Assembly (NCBI GenBank): GCA_937879875.1
Contig: CALFMN010000154.1
Coordinates: 1-64,000 of the forward strand
Length of the DNA stretch: 64,000 nucleotides
Direction of reading: 5' to 3'
Origin: an uncultured Chloroflexota bacterium
Lineage (GTDB): Bacteria; Chloroflexota; Dehalococcoidia; CAUJGQ01
The first letter of the stretch is position 1. The number at the start of each line of letters is the position of its first letter. Below are positions 16,251 through 24,323 of this stretch, piece after piece. Below the pieces are notes generated by a model that saw only the letters and a program-made list of their open reading frames with translations, was not told the DNA's origin and made no database searches. Position numbers and translations under genes: made by a program.

Positions 16251-16952
16251 CTATTGGTCGAGCAAGCGTTCGATCTTGGACAGCGTCGCGATCCACGGCC
16301 CGTCGTAGCCCGGCGGCGGGCCGGTGCGGGCGATGAGCACGCCGCCGAGCCCGCCGGCGCATGCGCCCCTGACGTATTCGGGTTCGTCGTCCACGAACAG
16401 CAGCCGCTCAGGCGGCAGCCCGATCTGCGCGACGGCGAACTGGAAGATAGCCGCGTCGGGCTTGAGGCAGCCGGCGCGGGCCGAGATCACGAACGGATCG
16501 AAGTAGTCGCGGAAGCCGAGCCGCCGGTACTTGCCCTCAAGCGAGGGCCAGGCGTTCGAGATCAAGCCCAGCCGCAGGCCACGGGCGCGCACGCCGTCGA
16601 GCGTGGCGCGGGCGTCGGCATACGGCTCGAACTCGCACTCGGCCACGTGCGCATCTGCCAGCGCCTGCAACAACGCTGGTGCGGGCGCCGCCACACCGAG
16701 CCCGCTGAGCAGCAGCCGGTAGTACTCGCGGAACTGCGCCCGCTCTTCGTCTTCGGTCGTCAGCCGGTGATTCGCGTCGAGATAGGCCATGCCGGGCAGG
16801 TGCGCCTCAGCATAGCGTTCCCAGGGCAGCTCCGTGTGGCCGTGCGCCTCCACGATGCGGCGGAAATGCGGATATGGCCACCAGCCTTCGGTCAATGGCC
16901 GCATCAGCGTGCCGCCCGAGTCGAACAGCACGCCCTCGATTCGCATCGCCAT
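16251..16952 (-). CDS. HAD-family hydrolase
   Basis: 233 residues. Motif I is FDSGGTL, with the nucleophile Asp kept but the usual second Asp (DxD) replaced by Gly. Motif II is ISNAWPS, motif III the Lys in GCLKPD, and motif IV VDDEPEYV. The cap is helical (C1 type), as in phosphoglycolate phosphatase-like and haloacid-dehalogenase-like members. Loss of the second motif-I Asp is seen in some HAD groups and weakens a standard phosphatase assignment. The substrate is unknown. Confidence 0.82.
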   Translation of the reverse strand: MAMRIEGVLFDSGGTLMRPLTEGWWPYPHFRRIVEAHGHTELPWERYAEAHLPGMAYLDANHRLTTEDEERAQFREYYRLLLSGLGVAAPAPALLQALADAHVAECEFEPYADARATLDGVRARGLRLGLISNAWPSLEGKYRRLGFRDYFDPFVISARAGCLKPDAAIFQFAVAQIGLPPERLLFVDDEPEYVRGACAGGLGGVLIARTGPPPGYDGPWIATLSKIERLLDQ

Positions 16953-17069
16953 CCTCCATAACGACGATAGGCCGCGTCGATCAGTGCGATGGTAGCAAGA
17001 CGCGCTGGTACGGCATTGTCGCCGGTGGCCTCGCGCAGCTCTGCCCAGGCTCGGCGTCGCGGATCGCGC

Positions 17070-17099
17070 TTGACAGCGCCGCGCCCTGCCGCCTAGACT
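17070..17099 (+). promoter_or_regulatory. Housekeeping-type promoter of the sulfate cluster
   Basis: TTGACA (17070-17075) and TAGACT (17094-17099) are 18 bases apart, a near-consensus sigma-70/sigma-A promoter, about 40 bases before the DUF2292 gene that heads the sulfate-assimilation cluster. Confidence 0.55.
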
Positions 17100-17136
17100 T
17101 CGAGAATCTGGAGTGAGTAAGTCAAGAAAGTCAACA

Positions 17137-17325
17137 ATGACAAACGGGGCGCGTGCGGTAGTGGGTCAGGTTTCACTCGAAGCGGCAACGGCGGACGAGC
17201 TGCGCGTGCTGCGCGAGGTGCTGGCCGCGATCCGCGCCGTGCAGCACGGCACCGTCTCGCTGATCCTTCAGGACCGCCGCGTCGTGCAGATCGACCGTAC
17301 CGAAAAGCGGCGGCTCGTGAGCTAG
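17137..17325 (+). CDS. DUF2292 (YezD-like) small protein
   Basis: 62 residues matching the YezD/DUF2292 pattern: ELRVLREVLAAIRAVQHGTV, then SLILQDRRVVQIDRTEKRRL. These small proteins are commonly encoded at the head of sulfate-assimilation gene sets; their biochemical role is not known. A GTG at 17113 would add eight residues. The gene is followed by a strong hairpin and then the sulfate genes. Confidence 0.8.
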   Translation: MTNGARAVVGQVSLEAATADELRVLREVLAAIRAVQHGTVSLILQDRRVVQIDRTEKRRLVS

Positions 17326-17363
17326 CGCACACCGATACGAAGACCGGCTGACCGGACGACCGG

Positions 17364-17391
17364 AGGCCTGCCCCGCAAGAGGCAGGCCTTT
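17364..17391 (+). terminator. Hairpin between DUF2292 and TauE genes
   Basis: AGGCCTGCC (17364-17372), an 8-base loop and GGCAGGCCT (17381-17389) form a perfect 9-bp stem followed by the short pyrimidine run TTCT. It could be a terminator or attenuator that lets the small DUF2292 gene be expressed more than the downstream sulfate genes. Confidence 0.6.
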
Positions 17392-17427
17392 CTGTATGCA
17401 GCGCACGCAACCCGCAAAGCAAGGGAC

Positions 17428-18189
17428 ATGGAACTCGGACTGATCGTCGTTGGCTTTCTCGTTGGCGGCCTGATCGGCGCTTCCGGCATGGGCGGCGGCT
17501 CGCTGATGGCGCCGCTGCTGATCGGCGTGGTGGGCGTGGGGCCGCTGCAGGCGGTGAGCACCGATTTCGTCTTCTCTGCCGTCACCAAAGCGCTCGGCGG
17601 CGTCCGCCACTGGCGGCTGGGCGGCGTCGACTGGCCGTTGGTGCTGCGCCTCGCCTGCGCCAGCGGGCCGGGCGTGGTGGCCGGCGTGGCGTTGCTGCAT
17701 TGGCTTGGCCGCGGCAATCGGGCGCGCGCGGACGGCTTGATCATGCACGCGCTCGGCGTGGCGCTGATCTGCGCCGCGGCGGCCACGGTCTGGCAGGCAC
17801 TGCGCCCCAACCATCGGCCCGCGTTGACCGCAAACGGCCAGCCACGCTGGGCGCTGCTGCTGCCTGCCGGCTTTGCCCTGGGGCTGCTGGTCGGCGTCAC
17901 CTCCGTCGGCAGCGGCAGCCTCTTCCTCGTCCTGCTCACGACCACCGCGCCGCTCTCGTTGCGCCGCGCGGTGGGCACGGACGTGGCGCATGCGGCGCTG
18001 CTCACCGGCATCGGCGCCATCGCGCATCTTTCCGCCGGCGCCGTCGAGCCGCGGCTCTCGCTCAACCTGATCGCCGGTTCGCTGCCCGGCGTGTGGCTCG
18101 GCAGCAGCCTGCCGGCGCGGCTGCCGCGGCGGGCGCTCTCGGGCGTGATCGCCTCGGTGCTCGTCGTCAGCGGCGTGCGCTTTCTGTAA
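17428..18189 (+). CDS. Sulfite exporter TauE/SafE family permease
   Basis: 253 residues, almost entirely hydrophobic with about eight transmembrane segments. It begins with the family signature GGLIGASGMGGGSLMAP, and the second half repeats it (GLLVGVTSVGSGSLFLVLL), showing the internal duplication of the family. Members move sulfite, sulfoacetate or sulfate; given the flanking sulfate-activation genes, sulfate uptake or sulfite export is likely. It is 24 bases upstream of cysH. Confidence 0.88.
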   Translation: MELGLIVVGFLVGGLIGASGMGGGSLMAPLLIGVVGVGPLQAVSTDFVFSAVTKALGGVRHWRLGGVDWPLVLRLACASGPGVVAGVALLHWLGRGNRARADGLIMHALGVALICAAAATVWQALRPNHRPALTANGQPRWALLLPAGFALGLLVGVTSVGSGSLFLVLLTTTAPLSLRRAVGTDVAHAALLTGIGAIAHLSAGAVEPRLSLNLIAGSLPGVWLGSSLPARLPRRALSGVIASVLVVSGVRFL

Positions 18190-18213
18190 GCACCGCTCTC
18201 TGGAGAAACGGCT

Positions 18214-18939
18214 ATGACCAGCACATCCGCAAGCATCCGCCCGGACGAAGCGCAGCTTGCCGCCCTCAACGCTCGCCTCGCCGGCGTCGAGGCCCAAGAG
18301 CTGATCGCCTGGGCGGCCAGCGAGTATCCCGGCAAGCTGGCGATCTCCTGCTCGTTCGGCGGGCCGAGCGGCATGGTGCTGCTCGACCTGGCGCTGCAAG
18401 TCGAGCGCTCGCTGCCGGTGATCTACGTGGACACCGACTATCTCTTTCCCGAAACCTACGCCACGGTGCAGACCGTCGAAGCGCGCTACGGCATCACGCC
18501 GCTCGCCTTCCGCTCGGCGCTGACTCCGCAAACCCAGGAGCTGCTGCACGGCCCAGCGCTCTGGCAGCGCGACCCCGACGCCTGCTGCGCCCTGCGCAAA
18601 GTCGCGCCGATGCGCGTGGCGCTGTCGCAGTTTTCCGCGTATCTGACCGGCCTGCGCCGCGACCAGGCGAGCACGCGCCGCGAGACGCCGCTCGTCCAGT
18701 GGGACGCGCAGTTCGGCGTGCTGAAGCTGAACCCGCTCGCTGCCTGGAGCGAAGCCGAGATCTGGGCCTACATCGTCAAGCACGACCTGCCCTACAACCC
18801 GCTGCACGACCGCGGCTATCCCAGCCTCGGCTGCACCAACTGCACGCGCGCCGTGCAGCCCGGCGAAGACCCGCGCGCCGGCCGCTGGAGCGGCACCGAC
18901 AAGATCGAGTGCGGCCTGCACGCAGGGAATAGGGATTAG
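18214..18939 (+). CDS. cysH: APS/PAPS reductase, [4Fe-4S] type
   Basis: 241 residues of the PAPS reductase family. It has the SCSFGGPSGMVLLDL P-loop, YVDTDYLFPETY, a DACCALRKV cysteine pair and the GCTNCTR pair, plus the C-terminal catalytic cysteine in KIECGLH. The two extra cysteine pairs bind the [4Fe-4S] cluster of plant-type and many bacterial APS reductases, so APS may be the preferred substrate. That is notable beside an APS kinase gene. It is preceded by a GGAG-containing leader and followed by a hairpin before cysC. Confidence 0.92.
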   Translation: MTSTSASIRPDEAQLAALNARLAGVEAQELIAWAASEYPGKLAISCSFGGPSGMVLLDLALQVERSLPVIYVDTDYLFPETYATVQTVEARYGITPLAFRSALTPQTQELLHGPALWQRDPDACCALRKVAPMRVALSQFSAYLTGLRRDQASTRRETPLVQWDAQFGVLKLNPLAAWSEAEIWAYIVKHDLPYNPLHDRGYPSLGCTNCTRAVQPGEDPRAGRWSGTDKIECGLHAGNRD

Positions 18940-18986
18940 GGATCAGGGAATAGATGGGCGGAACGCCGTCATTCCAAAAAACCACT

Positions 18987-19033
18987 CCTCACTTCCCCTC
19001 TCTATTGGCATGGAGAGGGGCCAGGGGGTGAGG
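18987..19033. repeat. Intergenic hairpin between cysH and cysC
   Basis: CCTCAC and CCCCTCTC (18987-19002) pair with GAGAGGGG (19013-19020) and GTGAGG (19028-19033). The sequence style (CCTCAC...CCCCTCTC) matches the larger element at 44558-44721, so it is probably a degenerate member of the same dispersed family. It may act as a partial terminator inside the cluster. Confidence 0.55.
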
Positions 19034-19051
19034 CGACACGAAGGAGTCGAC

Positions 19052-19618
19052 ATGACACCAGCAGCACTAGGTTTCACTCTCTGGCTCACAGGTCTTTCGG
19101 GCGCGGGCAAATCGACGCTCGCCGAGCATTTAGCGCCGCGGCTGCGCGAGCGCGGCGTGCCGGTCGAAGTGCTCGACGGCGACGAGGTGCGCACGAACCT
19201 GAGCAAAGGGCTCGGCTTTTCGCGCGAGGACCGCGACACCAACATCCGCCGCATCGGCTACGTGGCGAAGCTGCTCTCGCGCAACGGCGTCGGCGTGATC
19301 ACCGCCGCGATCTCGCCCTACCGCGAAGTGCGCGACGAAGTGCGCGGCACGATTGCAGCTGACGGCGCCGGCTTTGTCGAGGTCTTCGTGCGCTGTCCGC
19401 TGGACGAGCTGGTGCGGCGCGACGTCAAGGGTCTTTACGAAAAGGCGCTGCGCGGCGAGATCGCCAACTTCACCGGCGTCTCCGATCCCTATGAGGAGCC
19501 GCTGCACGCCGAAGTCGTCGTGGACTCTTCTGCCGAGACGGTCGAAGAGAGCGCAGCGCGGATTCTGGAAGAACTCGAAGCGCTCGGCTATCTGGAGCCC
19601 GTGGAGGTGGCGGCATGA
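19052..19618 (+). CDS. cysC: Adenylylsulfate kinase
   Basis: 188 residues. Walker A is GLSGAGKSTLA (about 14-24), followed by DGDEVR, LGFSREDRDTNIRRIGYVAK, the ISPYREVRDEVR APS-binding region and PLDELVRRDVKGLY. It phosphorylates APS to PAPS. The ATG at 19052 has AAGGAG in position. Its stop overlaps the sat start by four bases (ATGA), so the two enzymes are translationally coupled. Confidence 0.95.
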   Translation: MTPAALGFTLWLTGLSGAGKSTLAEHLAPRLRERGVPVEVLDGDEVRTNLSKGLGFSREDRDTNIRRIGYVAKLLSRNGVGVITAAISPYREVRDEVRGTIAADGAGFVEVFVRCPLDELVRRDVKGLYEKALRGEIANFTGVSDPYEEPLHAEVVVDSSAETVEESAARILEELEALGYLEPVEVAA

Positions 19619-20799
19619 CGACGCTGGCGGAACGTCCTGCTTCAGCGCACCCGTTGCAGGCGCGGCAGGCATCGCCGGAACAGGCGGCGGCGCTGCGCGA
19701 GCGGCTGCCCGGCATGCCGAGGCTGGCGATCGATGCGCGGCGGCTGAACGACATCGAACTGCTCGCCATCGGGGGCTTCAGCCCGCTGCGCGGCTTCATG
19801 GGCGAGGCCGACTACCGCGCCGTGGTGCAAGCCCTGCACCTGGCGGACGGCACGCCGTTTCCGATGCCCGTCGTATTGCCGGCGAGCGAGGAAGACGCCG
19901 CGCGGCTGCCGTCGAGCGGCGAACTCGCGCTGACCTTCGGCGGCGCGGTCGTGGCCGTGCTCGATCTGACCGAGCGCTTCCGTTACGACGCGCGTGACGA
20001 GGCGCGGCTGGTCTACCGCACCGAAGACGAGGCGCACCCCGGCGTGGCCGCCGTCTACGCGCAGGGGCCGTGGCTGCTGGGCGGCGAGGTGACGGTGCTG
20101 TCGCTGCCGCAGCAGCCGTTCGCAGAGTTTCGTCTGACACCGGAGCAAAGCCGCGCCGAGTTTGCGGCTCGCGGTTGGCGGACCGTGGTCGGCTTCCAGA
20201 CGCGCAACCCGGTGCACCGCGCCCACGAATACATTCAGAAATGCGCCCTGGAGATCGTGGATGGCCTCTTCCTGCATCCGCTCGTGGGCGAGACGAAGGG
20301 CGATGACGTGCCCGCCGCGGTGCGCATGCGCTGTTATCAGGCGCTCTTGCAGCACTACTATCCGCAGGATCGCGTGCTGCTGGCGGTGAACCCGGCGGCG
20401 ATGCGCTACGCTGGCCCGCGCGAGGCGGTGTTGCACGCCGTCGTGCGGCGCAACTACGGCTGCACCCACTTCATCGTCGGGCGCGACCACGCCGGCGTGG
20501 GCAACTACTACGGCACCTACGATGCGCAGCGCATCTTCTACGACGAGTTCCGGTCGGGCGAATTGGGCATCGAGACGCTGAATTTCGAGCACACCTTCTA
20601 CTGCCACGCCTGCGCCGGCATGGCCAGCGCCAAGACCTGCCCGCACGACGCCGAGGCGCACGTCACGCTCTCCGGTACGCGTGTGCGGCAACTGCTCGCG
20701 GCGGGCGAGGCGCCGCCGCCGGAGTTCAGCCGGCCCGAAGTCGCGCAGATCCTGATCGCGGCGTACCGGGAGCCGGCGCCCGCGGAGGCGGCATCATGA
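19615..20799 (+). CDS. sat: Sulfate adenylyltransferase (ATP sulfurylase)
   Basis: 394 residues of the homo-oligomeric ATP sulfurylase type. Active-site motifs are QTRNPVHRAHE (ATP/sulfate binding), GETKGDDVPAAVRMR, VGRDHAGVGNYYGTYDAQ and LSGTRVRQLL. A cysteine/histidine group (YCHACAGMASAKTCPHD) probably holds zinc, as in thermophile and bacterial homologues. It makes APS from sulfate and ATP, feeding CysC and CysH in the same cluster. It overlaps cysC at its start and a 48-codon gene at its end. Confidence 0.96.
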   Translation: MTTLAERPASAHPLQARQASPEQAAALRERLPGMPRLAIDARRLNDIELLAIGGFSPLRGFMGEADYRAVVQALHLADGTPFPMPVVLPASEEDAARLPSSGELALTFGGAVVAVLDLTERFRYDARDEARLVYRTEDEAHPGVAAVYAQGPWLLGGEVTVLSLPQQPFAEFRLTPEQSRAEFAARGWRTVVGFQTRNPVHRAHEYIQKCALEIVDGLFLHPLVGETKGDDVPAAVRMRCYQALLQHYYPQDRVLLAVNPAAMRYAGPREAVLHAVVRRNYGCTHFIVGRDHAGVGNYYGTYDAQRIFYDEFRSGELGIETLNFEHTFYCHACAGMASAKTCPHDAEAHVTLSGTRVRQLLAAGEAPPPEFSRPEVAQILIAAYREPAPAEAAS

Positions 20800-20942
20800 G
20801 CACGCGTCCCGCGATTCGTTGCGCCCCGGCCCGGCCTCGCGGCCGCACCCGCCGCCCTTCGTCGCTGCACGATCTGGTGCGCCGCTTCTGGCAGTTCCTG
20901 CGCAGCAACGAGCTGCGCGGCCTGGACGACGTGCCGTTCTGA
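20796..20942 (+). CDS. Small basic protein coupled to sat, 48 residues
   Basis: The ATG at 20796 overlaps the sat stop in ATGA, the same coupling used between cysC and sat. The product is arginine-rich in its first half (RPRGRTRRPSSLHDLVRRFW) and ends with an acidic tail (LRGLDDVPF). It has no signal peptide and no family I know. Overlap-coupled translation and the position at the end of the cluster are the grounds for calling it; it may modulate a sulfate enzyme. Confidence 0.5.
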   Translation: MSTRPAIRCAPARPRGRTRRPSSLHDLVRRFWQFLRSNELRGLDDVPF

Positions 20943-20963
20943 GCGGGCGCGCCGCCTGCCGCG

Positions 20964-21743
20964 CTATTCCCCGCGGAAGACCGGCGCGCGTTTCTCCGCG
21001 AAGGCGCGCGGACCTTCCTTCGCGTCCGCCGTCTGGCCGACGATCCAGCGCAGCGTGGCGCCGAGACGCAGCGCCTGCGGCATGGAGAGATCGGCCTGCG
21101 CATAGCTGATCTCCTTCAGGCCGCGTACGGCCACGGGCGCGTAGCCCGCGATCTTCGCCGCCATCGCCTGCGCCGCTGGCAGCAGCTCCGCGGCGGGCAG
21201 CACGCGGCTGACGATGCCGAACTGCAACGCCTGCTGCGCGTCGATACGCTCACCGAGAAACAGCATCTCGTTCGCAAATGCCTGCGGAATCGCGCGTGGC
21301 AGCCGCATCGGCGCGCCGGCCAGTGGGAAGAAACCCAGCGTGATCTCCGGCAGCGCGAACGAGGCCTGCTCCGAGGCGATGCGCAGGTCACAGGCGAGCG
21401 CGATCTCGAAACCGCCGCCCAGACAGAAGCCGTTGACCGCGGCGATCACCGGCTTTTTGGTGTCGAACGTGGCAAACGACTCGCGCTCGTCGGTGGCGAA
21501 GACTTCGGCGGGGCCGCCGCTGGCGCCCGGGCTGCGGCTGCGCAGATCGGCGCCGGCGCAAAAGGCGCGGCCGTTGCCCGTAAGCACGGCGACGCGGATC
21601 TCGTCGTCGGCGCGCACGCGGCGCAGCGCCTCCATCAGGCCCGCGCCCAGCTCGGCGTTGATCGCGTTGAGCGCGTCGGGCCGGTTCAGCGTGATCGTCG
21701 CCACGCGTTCGTGGATCTCGAAGAGGACGGCTTCGTCGCTCAT
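20964..21743 (-). CDS. Enoyl-CoA hydratase/isomerase family protein
   Basis: 259 residues of the crotonase family: ITLNRPDALNAIN near the start, the oxyanion-hole segment FCAGADLRS, and the second oxyanion region GFCLGGGFEIALACD. The first catalytic glutamate region is FALPEITLGFFP with Glu present. It is likely to hydrate or isomerise an acyl-CoA. Its start overlaps the end of the LLM oxidoreductase gene by four bases, so the two form an operon, with the oxidoreductase first. Confidence 0.9.
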   Translation of the reverse strand: MSDEAVLFEIHERVATITLNRPDALNAINAELGAGLMEALRRVRADDEIRVAVLTGNGRAFCAGADLRSRSPGASGGPAEVFATDERESFATFDTKKPVIAAVNGFCLGGGFEIALACDLRIASEQASFALPEITLGFFPLAGAPMRLPRAIPQAFANEMLFLGERIDAQQALQFGIVSRVLPAAELLPAAQAMAAKIAGYAPVAVRGLKEISYAQADLSMPQALRLGATLRWIVGQTADAKEGPRAFAEKRAPVFRGE

Positions 21744-22816
21744 CGCCTGCTCCCGGTTTCAACTTCGCCTTGCGCGGCCGGCTCGGCGTTCACCTGCTCG
21801 ATCAGGCGCATCAAGCGGCCCAGTGTCTCCAGGCGCTCGCCCGGCGTCTCGCCCTGCGGGTTGGCGTGCAGGGTCGTGACGCCGGCGTCGCGGTAGACGC
21901 GCAGGCGCTGCTTCACCATCGCCTCGGTGCCGAGCAGGTTGGACTGGATCACGAACTCGTCCGGGATCAGCGCGGCTGCTTCGTCGCGGCGGCGCTCGAA
22001 CCAAAGGTCCTGCACCCGCTGCACCAGTTCGCCGTAGCCCTGCCGCGCGTAGGCGTCCTTGTAAAAGTTGTGATCGCGCGAGCCCATCGCGCCGATCTCG
22101 AAGGCGAAGCCCGGCTTGCGCGGCGCGATCAGGCGTTCCAGGTCGTCGCCGAAGGCCACGACGCCGCCCGCCTGCCGGTCGATCGCGTCGAAGTTGCGGC
22201 CGGCGCCCTCGGCGCCGCGGCGCAGCGGGTCGAAGAAGACCTCGGCGTGCTCGGGCATGAACGCGCTGGCGATCCAGCCGTCGGCGAGGGCGCCGGTCAT
22301 CTCCAGGCTCTTCGGGCCGAGCGTCGCCAGGTAGATGGGTACATCGGCCGGCGGCGCGCTGCTTTTCAGTGCCCTGCCTTCGCCGCCCGCCAGCGGCAAC
22401 TGGTAGACCGCACCGTTGTAGGCCACGCGCTCACCGCGCGCCGCCATGCGCACGATCTCGACCGTCTCGCGCAGCCGCGTGACCGGCTGTTTGAACGGCA
22501 CGCCGTGCCAGCCCTCGATCACCTGCGGTCCGCTCGTGCCCAGGCCGAGGATGAAGCGATCGTCCGAAAGCGCCGCCAGGCTGAGCGCCGTCATCGCCAG
22601 CACGGCCGGGGTGCGCGTGCCGGCCTGCACGATCGCGCTGCCCAGCCTGATGCGGCTGGTGCGCGCCGCAAGAAACGCCAGCGGCGTGATCGCGTCGAAG
22701 CCCCAGGCCTCGCTCGTCCAGACCGAGTCCACGCCCAGCCGCTCGGCTTCGAGCACGTAGCCGACCGCCGCTTCGCGCTGCTGGCGCCCGAGTCCCGCGT
22801 GAATCGCCACGCGCAT
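21740..22816 (-). CDS. LLM-class (F420-dependent type) oxidoreductase
   Basis: 358 residues of the luciferase-like monooxygenase fold. Typical segments are AERLGVDSVWTSEAWGFD, ASRTSRIRLGSAIVQAGTRTP-like text at about 50-75, GLGTSGPQVIEGWHG and LATLGPKSLEMTGALADGW. Homologues use F420 or FMN. The cofactor cannot be fixed from sequence alone, but the SGPQV and GPK motifs resemble F420-dependent mycobacterial enzymes. It is translationally coupled to the downstream enoyl-CoA hydratase. Confidence 0.85.
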   Translation of the reverse strand: MRVAIHAGLGRQQREAAVGYVLEAERLGVDSVWTSEAWGFDAITPLAFLAARTSRIRLGSAIVQAGTRTPAVLAMTALSLAALSDDRFILGLGTSGPQVIEGWHGVPFKQPVTRLRETVEIVRMAARGERVAYNGAVYQLPLAGGEGRALKSSAPPADVPIYLATLGPKSLEMTGALADGWIASAFMPEHAEVFFDPLRRGAEGAGRNFDAIDRQAGGVVAFGDDLERLIAPRKPGFAFEIGAMGSRDHNFYKDAYARQGYGELVQRVQDLWFERRRDEAAALIPDEFVIQSNLLGTEAMVKQRLRVYRDAGVTTLHANPQGETPGERLETLGRLMRLIEQVNAEPAAQGEVETGSRR

Positions 22817-22849
22817 GGCGTTCTCCCTGCACTGTCCGCTGCCGCGGGC

Positions 22850-23377
22850 CTATGCCCCGAACCGCTGAGCGACGGCCTGCAACTGGCGCAAGTGGTCGAG
22901 GTCGTGCACGCGCATGAACAGCAGCCACTCGCGCCACGTAAATGCGCCGAAGGTCGGATGCGTGATAGCGATCGCCAGATGCTCATCGCCGCTGGCGTTG
23001 AGCACCCGCGCGAGCAGTTGTTCCCGCCGCTCATGATAGGTCTGCCAATAGTCTTCGGCCGTTGTGAGGCCCGCGCTCGTTTCGCCGGAGATCGTATCGC
23101 GCACCCGCGGCGGCAGGACGCCGCGCTCAAGGATGCCCTCGATTGCGCGGGCGCCGGTCTCGTTCATCTGCAGGATGTGCGTGTAGACCTCGGCCGCCGA
23201 CCAGTCGTCGGGGCCGGGGTGCTCGGCGAAGCGGGCGGCGGGCACCGCGGCGCCGGCCTCGCGCAGCGGCGCCGCGTCGCGCCGCACCTTTTCGACCAGT
23301 TCGGGAATGCTGAGCTTGTTCGCCTGCGCCAGAATATAGCCGCGCACGCGCTGGGCTTCGTCGGTCTGCGACGTCAT
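22850..23377 (-). CDS. DinB-like four-helix protein
   Basis: 175 residues from the ATG at 23377 (GAGGGG site). It has the DinB-2 architecture: WSAAEVYTHILQMNE with a metal-ligand His, and a C-terminal WREWLLFMRVHDLDHLRQL with two more histidines, giving the three-His metal site. Many such proteins are thiol-dependent transferases; the substrate is unknown. It is divergent from the HxlR regulator, with a short palindrome between them. Confidence 0.8.
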   Translation of the reverse strand: MTSQTDEAQRVRGYILAQANKLSIPELVEKVRRDAAPLREAGAAVPAARFAEHPGPDDWSAAEVYTHILQMNETGARAIEGILERGVLPPRVRDTISGETSAGLTTAEDYWQTYHERREQLLARVLNASGDEHLAIAITHPTFGAFTWREWLLFMRVHDLDHLRQLQAVAQRFGA

Positions 23378-23434
23378 CGCTACCCCTCGCACTACGAGCG
23401 GACCGCTGTTCCTGTTACCCCGGTAATTGAGATA

Positions 23435-23449
23435 CTATCTTAGAGATAG
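23435..23449. promoter_or_regulatory. Palindrome between DinB and HxlR genes
   Basis: CTATCT-TAG-AGATAG, a perfect inverted repeat in a 176-base divergent gap, extended on both sides by partially symmetric TA-rich bases in otherwise G+C-rich DNA. It is a candidate operator for the HxlR-type regulator. Confidence 0.55.
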
Positions 23450-23553
23450 CTACGGATCAAGCGTCGAAGCGATGCATCCGCCCGCGGGTGAGACGGCCGC
23501 AGCGGCGGGCCGCTAGAATGCGGCTGCACGAGAGCACAAGGGGATCGCCGGAC

Positions 23554-24237
23554 GTGGCGAAGACGCGCATCTATCAGCACTTCTGCCCGGTGGCGCGGTC
23601 GCTTGAGCTGATCGGCGAGAAGTGGTCGCTGCTGGTGGTGCGCGATCTGCTGCGCGGCCCGCAACGGTTCACGGACTTAATGGCTTCGCTCGGCGGCATC
23701 ACACCCAAATGGCTGACGCTGCGGCTGCGCGATCTGGAGGTGGCCGGCATCGTCGAGCGCGACGCGCAGCCGGGACGGCGTGAGGTCTGGTACCGGCTGA
23801 CGACAGCGGGCCGCGACCTGGCGCCGGTGGTCGAGTCGCTTTCGGCCTGGGGCATCGAGCATGCGATCCGGCCGCCGCAGCTCGGGGAGGCGGTGCACCC
23901 GGCGCAAACCATGTCCGGCATCGCCAGCGTCCTGAACCGGCGCGGCCGCGGCCTGGCGCAGCCAGCGGCCTGGGTGGTGCGCTTCGCTTCCGACCGCGCC
24001 TGGACGTTGCGCTACGACGGCGCCCGCTGGTCGGTGCAGCGCGGCGCGGCCGAGCCGGCCGATCTCGTGATCGAGGCGACACCGGAGGCCTGGGTGACCT
24101 TCCTGCTCACGCCGCCGCCGGAGCGGCCGGCGCTGCTGGGCGGCCTGCGCGTCCTCGGGCCGGCGGAACAGCTAGAGCAGCTTGTGCAGGGCTTCGGCTG
24201 GTGGGAACGGCCGCAGGCAAGCGCCGCCGGACGGTAG
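23554..24237 (+). CDS. HxlR-family transcription regulator with SCP2-like tail
   Basis: 227 residues from a GTG at 23554 (AGGGGA site). The N-terminal HxlR winged helix is clear: the cysteine in HFCPVARSLELIGEKWSLLV, RDLLRGPQRFTDL, ITPKWLTLRLRDLE. After residue 120 there is an alpha/beta segment (DRAWTLRYDGARW, EPADLVIEATPEAWV) resembling sterol-carrier-protein-2-like domains, often fused to this regulator group and possibly sensing a lipid-like ligand. It probably controls the divergent DinB gene. Confidence 0.85.
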   Translation: MAKTRIYQHFCPVARSLELIGEKWSLLVVRDLLRGPQRFTDLMASLGGITPKWLTLRLRDLEVAGIVERDAQPGRREVWYRLTTAGRDLAPVVESLSAWGIEHAIRPPQLGEAVHPAQTMSGIASVLNRRGRGLAQPAAWVVRFASDRAWTLRYDGARWSVQRGAAEPADLVIEATPEAWVTFLLTPPPERPALLGGLRVLGPAEQLEQLVQGFGWWERPQASAAGR

Positions 24238-24323
24238 CCGCGCGGTGCTCGCGCCGCGTAGCCATTGCCAACGTCCGGCGGCGCGTTTACCATGCGGGAT
24301 GAATCGGCCGCGAGGTGGTTTCG

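Noticed and set aside
17173..18921. 582-codon minus-strand open frame across the sulfate cluster
   Set aside because: It is antisense to the DUF2292, TauE/SafE and cysH genes, which have clear families. Its translation is Arg/Ala/His-rich and has no family resemblance, as expected from high G+C third positions.
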